Shown here: positions 1 to 6,577 of the stretch, piece by piece | Layout: every line of letters starts with the position of its first letter | Numbering within the stretch: position 1 is the stretch's first letter | Source of the DNA: an uncultured Mucispirillum sp. | GTDB lineage: Bacteria; Chrysiogenota; Deferribacteres; Deferribacterales; Mucispirillaceae | NCBI GenBank assembly: GCA_937890655.1 | Contig: CALADT010000028.1 | Location: 1 to 11,587, forward strand | Direction: 5' to 3' | DNA: 11,587 nt | Program-made: the position numbers and the translations under genes | The notes under the pieces: generated by a model | Databases searched by the model: none | Told to the model about the DNA's origin: nothing | What the model saw: the letters and a program-made list of their open reading frames with translations, nothing else

Positions 1-2531
1 GCTTTTGCAAGGTAGCCTTGGTTTTGTAATTTACCACCGTATAAGTTTACATCTTTTTCCACTGCTTTCTTTTCTTTTTCAAGGCGTGCTATTTCTTCTT
101 CAATATTAATAGCCCCTTCTAAAGAAACCATTATTTCAAAGCCGTTACCAACACTTTTTGCACAGTCTTTCGGTGGTTCTTCATTAAAATGGATATTTTT
201 TGCTTTACCCATTTTCATAATTAATGCAAGCTCTGATTTAAATAAATCAAGAGTGTCGTTTTCATTGGTATTTACATAAATATCTAAAGTAGCAGCAGGG
301 TTTATATTATATTCCCCTCTAATATTTCTTATAAGGCTAACTGCTTCAATAACTTTATCTATCCCTTGTTCTTCTTTTGTAAAATTATAGTTTAAGTTAT
401 CAGGATATTGTTCATACATTATAGTTTCTTTTCCTGTTAATGTTTGGAAAATATGCTCTGTAACAAATGGTATATAAGGGTGCAGACTGATTAATGATTT
501 TTCAAGAACAAAAACAGCAGTAGCAAGTGCCTGTTCTTTTTCCTCACTGTTTCCTTTAAACATTCTATCTTTTATAAGCTCCAAATACCAGTCGCAATAA
601 GTCATCCAGAAAAATTGGTATAGCTCGTTTGCTGCATCATTTACACTGTATCCGTCAATAGCAGTAGATGCTTTTTTGGCAGCGTTTTGCAATTTCATTA
701 ATATCCATTTATCTACATTATTTAATTTGCTTTCATTAATTGTAGGAATATTTTCATCAAGGTTCATTAGTATAAAACGTGATGCGTTCCATATTTTATT
801 AATAAAGTTTCTATAACCTTCCACTCTATCCACATTCATTTTTATATCTCTGCCTTGAGCTGCAAAAATAGCAAGGGTAAAGCGGAAAGCATCAGCACCG
901 TATTTATCAATTAATATAAGAGGGTCAATAACGTTACCTTTTGATTTACTCATTTTTTGCCCTTTTTCATCTCTTACAAGGGCATGTAAATAAACATCTT
1001 TAAATGGCACATCGTCCATAAATTTTAAACCCATCATCATCATTCTAGCTACCCAGAAAAATAAAATATCAAACCCTGTAACAAGTGTAGAAGTAGGGTA
1101 GAACTTTTTCAACACATCTGTTTTTTCAGGAAAGCCCATAGTAGAAAACGGCCAAAGTGATGAAGAAAACCATGTATCTAAAACATCTTCATCTTGAGTG
1201 ATATTAGTAGAGCCACATTTTTCACATTTTTCCACATCATTTTTTGCAACAGTAATATGTGAACAGTCATGGCAATGCCATGCAGGTATTCTATGCCCCC
1301 ACCATATTTGACGGGAAATACACCAATCTCTAATATTATTCATCCATTCAAAAAAAGTATTTTCCCATTGTTTTGGGATTAATTTTATTTTACCTGTTTT
1401 TACAGCGTCAATAGCTTTTTCAGCAAGTGGTTTAGTTTTTACAAACCATTGCATAGAAACACGAGGTTCCACAGTGTTAGAACACCTGTAACAGCAACCA
1501 ACGTTATGTTTTAAAGGCTCTATTTTCACAACTAAATCAAGTTCTTTAAATTTTTCTATAACTTTTTTTCTAGCTTCTATAATATCAAGCCCTTCAAATT
1601 CTTCGTAAAAATTGCCACATATTTTATTATGTTCGTTAATACATACAATTTCTTCTAAATTATGGCGTTTTCCTGCTGCAAAGTCGTTAGGGTCATGGGC
1701 TGGTGTAATTTTAACACAACCTGTTCCAAACTCTGTTTCCACAAAATCATCTGCAATAATAGGTATTTTTCTATTAATTAATGGTAATATTATATTTTTA
1801 CCAACTAAATGTTTATACCTTTCATCATCAGGGTGAACTGCCACAGCTGTATCCCCAAGATATGTTTCAGGCCTTGTAGTAGCTATTTCTAAAAATTCGT
1901 TACTATTTTCAATAGGGTATTTTAAGTGGTATAAAAAGTCATCTTTTTCAGTGAATTCCACTTCTATATCACTAAGAGCAGTATTACACCTTGCACACCA
2001 GTTTACCATATAGTTAGACCTGTATATTAACCCCTCATTATAAAGAGTGTAAAAAACTTCTCTTACAGCTTGAGATAACCCTTCGTCCATAGTAAACCGT
2101 TCTCTATCCCAATCACAGCTAGAACCAAGTGCTTTTAATTGGTTTATAATAGTGCCACCTGATTCTCTTTTTTGCTGCCATACTCTTTCAATAAATGCTT
2201 CCCTGCCTAAATCATAACGAGATTTACCTTCTGCTGCTATGATTTTTTCCACAACGTTTTGTGTAGCAATCCCTGCATGGTCTGTTCCTGGCATCCATAA
2301 AACTTCATAACCTTTCATACGTTTAAAACGTGCTAATATATCTTGTATGGTTTCATCAAGAGCATGCCCCATGTGAAGTGAACCTGTAACATTTGGTGGT
2401 GGTATAACTATTGAGTATGCTGGCTTACTTGAATATTCATCAGCATGAAATAGTTTTTTATCCAACCAAAATTTATAGATACTTTTTTCATATTCAGCAG
2501 GGTTAATTCTGCTTGACAATTCCTTTGCCAT
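1..2531 (-). CDS. valS: Valyl-tRNA synthetase (3' end cut by window edge)
   Basis: Class I aminoacyl-tRNA synthetase that attaches valine to tRNA-Val in the cytosol and hydrolyses mischarged Thr-tRNA. I translated it by hand from the ATG at 2529-2531. Visible in order: the HIGH-type motif HMGH at residues 53-56 after PPPNVTG, GTDHAGIATQ at 82-91, the editing-domain motif TTRPET at 218-223 followed by LGDTAVAVHPDDERY, a zinc knuckle with C420, C423, C436 and C439, and KMSKS at 526-530. The last visible part (about 801-843) is the charged C-terminal coiled coil typical of ValRS. 843 codons are present. ValRS is usually about 860-950 residues, so probably only a few dozen residues are missing. 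The start is supported by GGAG at 2538-2541, six bases upstream. It is the last visible gene of the operon, 21 bases after tsaE. No frameshift was seen. Confidence 0.97.
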   Translation of the reverse strand, partial: MAKELSSRINPAEYEKSIYKFWLDKKLFHADEYSSKPAYSIVIPPPNVTGSLHMGHALDETIQDILARFKRMKGYEVLWMPGTDHAGIATQNVVEKIIAAEGKSRYDLGREAFIERVWQQKRESGGTIINQLKALGSSCDWDRERFTMDEGLSQAVREVFYTLYNEGLIYRSNYMVNWCARCNTALSDIEVEFTEKDDFLYHLKYPIENSNEFLEIATTRPETYLGDTAVAVHPDDERYKHLVGKNIILPLINRKIPIIADDFVETEFGTGCVKITPAHDPNDFAAGKRHNLEEIVCINEHNKICGNFYEEFEGLDIIEARKKVIEKFKELDLVVKIEPLKHNVGCCYRCSNTVEPRVSMQWFVKTKPLAEKAIDAVKTGKIKLIPKQWENTFFEWMNNIRDWCISRQIWWGHRIPAWHCHDCSHITVAKNDVEKCEKCGSTNITQDEDVLDTWFSSSLWPFSTMGFPEKTDVLKKFYPTSTLVTGFDILFFWVARMMMMGLKFMDDVPFKDVYLHALVRDEKGQKMSKSKGNVIDPLILIDKYGADAFRFTLAIFAAQGRDIKMNVDRVEGYRNFINKIWNASRFILMNLDENIPTINESKLNNVDKWILMKLQNAAKKASTAIDGYSVNDAANELYQFFWMTYCDWYLELIKDRMFKGNSEEKEQALATAVFVLEKSLISLHPYIPFVTEHIFQTLTGKETIMYEQYPDNLNYNFTKEEQGIDKVIEAVSLIRNIRGEYNINPAATLDIYVNTNENDTLDLFKSELALIMKMGKAKNIHFNEEPPKDCAKSVGNGFEIMVSLEGAINIEEEIARLEKEKKAVEKDVNLYGGKLQNQGYLAK

Positions 2532-2552
2532 ATTTTTCTCCGTATATTATAT

Positions 2553-2969
2553 TTAATTAATTTTAATTGTTCTTGAACCGTCGCTATTTACTTGAAAATG
2601 GATAGTTTTATAATTTTTAATATATTGAGTAATATTAAATTTATCTGCCCATTCTATAAAAATAGTTGCGTCTTCTTGCAGTGTTTCATAAAAGCCTATC
2701 ATATCAAGCTCTATTTCTTCCTGCATTCTATATAAATCAAAATGGATAATAAGCCCATTATTTGTTTCATACCTATTTTCTATGGAAAAAGTAGGGCTGT
2801 ATGCTTCATCTATTCCTAAACATGATTCTACAAAATATTTTGTAAAAGTAGTTTTACCAGCACCTATTTCTCCTGTTAAAAAGATTATATTATTTTTTAA
2901 TTCCTTAACAAGTTTTTTAGCAGTATTTTTTGTATCTTCTACACAATTTACTATTATTTCATAACTCAT
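2553..2969 (-). CDS. tsaE: tRNA threonylcarbamoyladenosine biosynthesis ATPase TsaE
   Basis: P-loop ATPase that, with TsaD and TsaB, drives formation of the t6A37 modification on tRNAs reading ANN codons. In the 138-residue product the Walker A motif GEIGAGKT is at 33-40, SPTFSIENRY at 58-67 matches the switch-like SPTF segment, HFDLYR is at 76-81 and EWAD at 106-109. Length is normal for the family (about 140-160). The start ATG lies inside the end of nnr: the 11 bases ATGAGTTATGA hold both the tsaE start and the nnr stop, which suggests translational coupling. AAGGTG lies a few bases upstream of the start. Linkage to nnr is a widespread arrangement (yjeF-yjeE in E. coli), and the next gene, valS, also serves tRNA function. 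Confidence 0.96.
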   Translation of the reverse strand: MSYEIIVNCVEDTKNTAKKLVKELKNNIIFLTGEIGAGKTTFTKYFVESCLGIDEAYSPTFSIENRYETNNGLIIHFDLYRMQEEIELDMIGFYETLQEDATIFIEWADKFNITQYIKNYKTIHFQVNSDGSRTIKIN

Positions 2970-4449
2970 GAAACACCTTTTTATACTCTTTTATAATATT
3001 AGTTATACTTACAACAGCAGGGTGGCTATCTATTACGGCATATTCTGAACTTCTTCCAAGAATATAAGCACCTAATATACATGATTCTTCTTGATTATAG
3101 CCTTGAGCCATAAAAGAAGCAATAAGCCCAGTTAGTGCATCCCCTGAACCACCTTTTGAAAGGGCAGTATTACCGTTATTAATAATATATGATTTTTTAT
3201 TAGGAGCTGCAATAATTGTATCTGCCGATTTTAATACTAAAGTTATTTTATATTTATTAGCAAAATCTTCTGCTATATTAATTTTATCTTCTATAATGTC
3301 ATTTATGCTTTTTGATATTAATTTTGAAAACTCTCTTAAATGTGGTGTCATTATAATATTGTTACTTTTTATATCTTTTAAATCATCTATTGAACATGCG
3401 TTTATACCGTCAGCATCTATTACAACAGGTTTTGTAGTATTTTTTAAAATATTTAATATAAATTCTTGAGTTATACTGTTTTGCCCCATACCGTTGCCTA
3501 TGGTAAAACAAGTGGCATTCTGTTCAATAAAATTAATTACAGCGTATGATTCATTATAATCGTATGCTTTTGTCATAATCTCTGGAATATCTGATATAAA
3601 ATTTCTATGAATATTTTTACAATGATATGCAGTAACTAACCCACATCCAGAAGAAAAGGCAGAAAGCGAAGTTATTTTTAACGCCCCAGCCATTTCTTCA
3701 GAACTACCAATACATACTACTTTACCAAAATTACCCTTATGGCTATCTTTTTCTCTTATTTTTAGTTTTGGTAGATTATCTTTTGTTATTAGTATATTAT
3801 GGGGGTAGTTTTCTATATGGCTTTTAGGTATGGTTATATTTTTTACAATAATTTCCCCTGCATATTTTTTAGCAGGATACATACACAAGCAGTATTTTAA
3901 ACATGAAAAAGTAATAGTTACATTTGCTTGAAAAATAGTTGCATAAGAGTTTGCACTATCAGAAATCAACCCAGAAGGAATATCTATGGCTATTTTATAT
4001 GCCTTTGAACTGTTTGCTAAATCAATTATATTTTTATATATTCCTGTAATTTCTCTTTTTAAGCCTGTGCCAAATAAAGCATCTACTATAATATTATATT
4101 TATCCATATTATTAAGGCTTGAAAAATCGTATAGGTTAGCATTTATACTTTTTAAAATATTTAAATTTAATTTTGCACTTTCATGATATTTACTTTCTTT
4201 ATCCATACTATAAAAAATATCCACATTATAGCCATTAGTAATTAAATGGCGTGCTGTAACAAATCCGTCCCCACCGTTATTACCACATCCTGCAAGAATA
4301 ACTATATTTTTTATATTTTGGTCGTATGATTTAATATGGTTATAAACTGCAATACCAGCATTTTCCATAAGAATTTCTTCTTTTATATGCAGGTTTTCTT
4401 TTGCAATTAATTCCATATTATAAATATCACTACTTTTAAGTATATACAT
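2959..4449 (-). CDS. nnr: Bifunctional NAD(P)H-hydrate epimerase / ADP-dependent NAD(P)H-hydrate dehydratase
   Basis: Metabolite-repair enzyme: the N-terminal half epimerises R- and S-NAD(P)HX, and the C-terminal half dehydrates S-NAD(P)HX back to NAD(P)H using ADP. In the 496 residues, the YjeF_N epimerase domain (about 1-215) shows LMENAG at 27-32, GCGNNGGDG at 54-62, DALFGTGL at 123-130 and AIDIPSG at 154-160. The ribokinase-like dehydratase domain (about 230-490) shows HKGNFGKV at 237-244, GNGMGQ at 318-323, DADG at 345-348, TPHLREF at 368-374 and GGSGDALTG at 433-441 with likely catalytic D437. The family's common TPHPGE motif reads TPHLRE here, keeping the histidine and glutamate. The start directly follows the stop of the Trm112-like gene (TAA then ATG, no gap), and the 3' end overlaps tsaE by 11 bases. 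Length is usual for the two-domain form. Confidence 0.96.
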   Translation of the reverse strand: MYILKSSDIYNMELIAKENLHIKEEILMENAGIAVYNHIKSYDQNIKNIVILAGCGNNGGDGFVTARHLITNGYNVDIFYSMDKESKYHESAKLNLNILKSINANLYDFSSLNNMDKYNIIVDALFGTGLKREITGIYKNIIDLANSSKAYKIAIDIPSGLISDSANSYATIFQANVTITFSCLKYCLCMYPAKKYAGEIIVKNITIPKSHIENYPHNILITKDNLPKLKIREKDSHKGNFGKVVCIGSSEEMAGALKITSLSAFSSGCGLVTAYHCKNIHRNFISDIPEIMTKAYDYNESYAVINFIEQNATCFTIGNGMGQNSITQEFILNILKNTTKPVVIDADGINACSIDDLKDIKSNNIIMTPHLREFSKLISKSINDIIEDKINIAEDFANKYKITLVLKSADTIIAAPNKKSYIINNGNTALSKGGSGDALTGLIASFMAQGYNQEESCILGAYILGRSSEYAVIDSHPAVVSITNIIKEYKKVFHEL

Positions 4450-4635
4450 TTACTTATCTCTATTTAAACTATCTACATCTTTAGCCGTATCTATTAACAT
4501 AATAGGCATATTATTATTAATAGTATATGCTAGTTTACATTTATCACATATTATGTGAGTTTCATCATCAGAAAGTCTTATTTCACCTTTACATTTTGGA
4601 CAACTAAGGATTTCTAATAACTCTTTATTTATCAT
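4450..4635 (-). CDS. Trm112-like small zinc-ribbon protein (YcaR/UPF0434 type)
   Basis: Small protein of 61 residues with the Trm112p/YcaR pattern: N-terminal LLEILSCPKCKGEIRL, zinc-binding pairs C12/C15 and C30/C33, then AYTINNNMPIML, which matches the usual LAYPIRDGIPVML-type strand. In eukaryotes and archaea Trm112 is a zinc-binding activator subunit of several methyltransferases acting on tRNA, rRNA and release factor. The job of the short bacterial relatives is less clear. No methyltransferase gene is adjacent here. It is the first gene of the minus-strand operon, directly abuts nnr, and follows a good promoter by about 26 bases of leader. A GGGG at 4646-4649 is the only ribosome-binding candidate and is weak. 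The start is chosen because the family begins with this conserved helix. Confidence 0.88.
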   Translation of the reverse strand: MINKELLEILSCPKCKGEIRLSDDETHIICDKCKLAYTINNNMPIMLIDTAKDVDSLNRDK

Positions 4636-4667
4636 AAATATTATACCCCAAAAAAGAAATAAGGTGC

Positions 4668-4696
4668 ATTATACAGCTAAATCAATTATAAATCAA
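4668..4696 (-). promoter_or_regulatory. Sigma70-type promoter of the Trm112-like–nnr–tsaE–valS operon
   Basis: On the minus strand, TTGATT (4691-4696) is followed after exactly 17 bases by a consensus TATAAT (4668-4673). Transcription would start near 4661, giving a leader of about 26 bases before the Trm112-like start codon. The spacing and the five of six -35 matches make this the best promoter in the window, though AT-rich spacers give chance TATAAT matches. Confidence 0.65.
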
Positions 4697-4741
4697 TAAT
4701 ATATATTGCAAAACCCATAATTTCAAATTAAGATATGTATT

Positions 4742-4759
4742 ATAAATAATATTATTTAT
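4742..4759. repeat. Perfect 18-bp palindrome between the divergent promoters
   Basis: ATAAATAATATTATTTAT is its own reverse complement over all 18 bases, centred at 4750/4751. It lies between the -35 of the minus-strand promoter (4691-4696) and the -35 candidate of the plus-strand promoter (4767-4772), a position suited to a regulator acting on the plus-strand operon. It consists only of A and T, so chance or a simple cruciform-forming tract cannot be excluded. Confidence 0.4.
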
Positions 4760-4766
4760 GTTTTAA

Positions 4767-4795
4767 TTTATAAAAAATACTTGTGATATTATAAT
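4767..4795 (+). promoter_or_regulatory. Candidate promoter of the PHP–xer–cca-type operon
   Basis: TTTATA (4767-4772, four of six -35 matches) and a consensus TATAAT (4790-4795) are separated by 17 bases. The predicted start is near 4802, leaving a leader of about 40 bases to the PHP gene ATG at 4841. The -10 is perfect but the -35 is mediocre and the region is very AT-rich, so confidence is moderate. Confidence 0.4.
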
Positions 4796-4840
4796 ATAGA
4801 GTTTATATATTGTAATTAAGTAAAATATAAGGAATAAAAT

Positions 4841-5674
4841 ATGATAGATTTACATTGTCATTCCACAGCTTCAGACGGCAGTTATTCTCCTAAAGAGCTT
4901 GTTAAAATGGCAGAAAAGTTAAATATTACTCATTTTGCATTAACAGACCATGACACAACTGACGGAATAGAAGAATTTATAAATGTGGAAAGCAGTATTG
5001 AAAGAATAGCAGGTATAGAAATAAGTGTAGAAATCCCAAAAGGGGAGCTCCATATTGTAGGGCTTTTTATAGATATTTATAATAAAGATTTAATAGAGCT
5101 AACAGAAGAAGTAAAAGAATATAGGAAAGAAAGAAATAGCAAAATGATGTTATCACTTTCAAAGCTTGTGAAAAAAAATGTTAAAATAGAAGACTTAATA
5201 ACTAATCTTAACGGGCAGTTAGGAAGACCTCATGTGGCAAAATATCTATTAAAAAATAATATAGTTTCATCTATTGAAGAAGCCTTTGAAAAATATTTAA
5301 AAAACGGTGCACCACTTGCTTTTAAAAAACAACAGGTAGCTTGTGAGCGTGCTATTAATGTAATAAAAAACGCTGGTGGGCTTTCCTTTGTGGCACACCC
5401 TTACACATTAAACTTAGAAGATGATAAGCTAGAAGAATTAATTATTTCTTATAAATCATTAGGTTTAGACGGTATAGAAGCATATTCAAGCCATAATCCA
5501 GTGGATAAGAAAAAATTTTATAAAGAGTTAGCTATTAAACATAATCTATTAATTTCAGGGGGCAGTGATTACCATGGAGCAAATGGCAGAGTAGGGCAGT
5601 TAGGTGCAAATACTGACCTGTATTCTGATAATGACATACTTTCCCCAATGTATGAAAGGCTAAAGTTAAGGTAA
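4841..5674 (+). CDS. PHP-domain phosphoesterase (TrpH/YciV family, pAp phosphatase / 5'-3' exonuclease type)
   Basis: Metal-dependent PHP-family phosphoesterase of 277 residues. Members of this TrpH/YciV group remove the 3' phosphate from 3',5'-nucleoside bisphosphates such as pAp and/or degrade short RNA from the 5' end (E. coli RNase AM). Metal-site residues are all visible: H5 and H7 in DLHCHSTASDGS, D12, TDHD at 35-38, E60 in GIEIS, H71, GRPH at 128-131, H186 in VAHP, H218, and D243/H245 in SGGSDYHG. The RPH insertion domain typical of the group is present. AAGGA at 4829-4833 lies seven bases before the ATG. The gene ends with two successive in-frame stops (TAATAA), and the xer ATG follows immediately. 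It heads an operon with the DHH/NTase fusion, which supports a role in RNA-end or nucleotide turnover. The exact substrate cannot be read from sequence. Confidence 0.92.
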   Translation: MIDLHCHSTASDGSYSPKELVKMAEKLNITHFALTDHDTTDGIEEFINVESSIERIAGIEISVEIPKGELHIVGLFIDIYNKDLIELTEEVKEYRKERNSKMMLSLSKLVKKNVKIEDLITNLNGQLGRPHVAKYLLKNNIVSSIEEAFEKYLKNGAPLAFKKQQVACERAINVIKNAGGLSFVAHPYTLNLEDDKLEELIISYKSLGLDGIEAYSSHNPVDKKKFYKELAIKHNLLISGGSDYHGANGRVGQLGANTDLYSDNDILSPMYERLKLR

Positions 5675-5677
5675 TAA

Positions 5678-6577
5678 ATGGAAGAAATAGTTACCCCTTA
5701 TAGATATAATGAATTTAAACAATATTTACGTTTTGAACTAGGAATGAGTGAAAACTCTGTTATATCTTACCTTTCTGATTTAGAAACATTTAGCAAGGTA
5801 TATAAAAAAGATATTAAAAATGTAGAGCCCTCAGATATTGTATCATTTATGTCATATATGCGTAAAAATAACCAGTCTATTGAAACAATTTTACGCAGGC
5901 TTTCAGGTATTTCCCAATATTTTGATTTTTTAATTATAGAAAAAGAAATAAAATCAAACCCTGTGGAATTTATTGCAAAACCAAGACAGTGGCATAAACT
6001 TCCTGATTTCCTAGATTTTTATGAAGTGGAAAAATTAATTACAGGTAAAGATTTATCCACACCATATAAAGAACGGGACCAGCTGATTATGGAAACCCTT
6101 TATGCAACAGGTATGCGTGTTAGTGAACTTATTTCTGTAAAATTAAAAGATATTGATTTTAAACGTGGTATAATAAAAGTAATAGGTAAAGGTTCTAAAC
6201 AACGTATTGTTCCACTTTACCCAACTATACTTGAAAAACTTGAAAATTATTTACCCTTAAGGCAGGAATATTTTGTAAAAGAAAGTGATGAAGGTTATTT
6301 ATTTTTAAACCAGCATGGAAAACAGCTTACTCGTCAATATATATGGAATATTGTAAAAGAAAAATGCAAAGAAAATAATATTACAAAAAACGTTTCTCCC
6401 CATACTCTACGCCATTCTTTTGCAACACATATGCTTTCAAATGGTGCAGATTTAAGAACGTTGCAGATATTTTTAGGCCACTCAAATATCTCCACAACAG
6501 AAATATATACTCATGTTACAGATGATGATAAACGTAAAACCATAATAAACTTTCATCCGAGATACCATAGAAAATGA
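5678..6577 (+). CDS. xerD: Tyrosine recombinase XerD-like
   Basis: Site-specific tyrosine recombinase, expected to resolve chromosome dimers at a dif site during division. The 299-residue length is standard for XerC/XerD. The N-terminal SAM-like core-binding domain covers about 8-95 and the catalytic domain about 108-290. All catalytic residues are present: R147 (ATGMRVSEL), K171 (IGKGSKQR), H242 and R245 (PHTLRHSFATH), H268 (LGHSNISTT) and nucleophile Y277 (IYTH). The C-terminal tail NFHPRYHRK resembles the HPR tail of XerD more than XerC, so XerD is my choice, but a single-Xer system is possible. AAGG lies six bases upstream of the ATG. The end overlaps the next gene by ATGA. Its operon setting among core genes argues for the housekeeping recombinase rather than a phage or integron integrase. 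I found no dif-like site in the window. Confidence 0.92.
   Translation: MEEIVTPYRYNEFKQYLRFELGMSENSVISYLSDLETFSKVYKKDIKNVEPSDIVSFMSYMRKNNQSIETILRRLSGISQYFDFLIIEKEIKSNPVEFIAKPRQWHKLPDFLDFYEVEKLITGKDLSTPYKERDQLIMETLYATGMRVSELISVKLKDIDFKRGIIKVIGKGSKQRIVPLYPTILEKLENYLPLRQEYFVKESDEGYLFLNQHGKQLTRQYIWNIVKEKCKENNITKNVSPHTLRHSFATHMLSNGADLRTLQIFLGHSNISTTEIYTHVTDDDKRKTIINFHPRYHRK

Noticed and set aside
1612..1836. Open frame of 74 codons on the plus strand
   Set aside because: It lies opposite the ValRS editing domain, whose motifs (TTRPET and what follows) are intact on the minus strand; the plus-strand translation resembles no family and has no ribosome-binding site.
2782..2964. Plus-strand open frame opposite tsaE
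   Set aside because: Antisense shadow of the Walker A region of tsaE, which is a complete family member.
3986..4186. Plus-strand open frame opposite nnr
   Set aside because: Antisense shadow inside the epimerase domain; its hydrophobicity comes from AT-rich antisense codons.
4640..4645. Second TATAAT on the minus strand right before the Trm112-like start
   Set aside because: The -35 position 17 bases upstream reads TGCACC and the start would fall in the start codon; the promoter at 4668-4696 fits far better.
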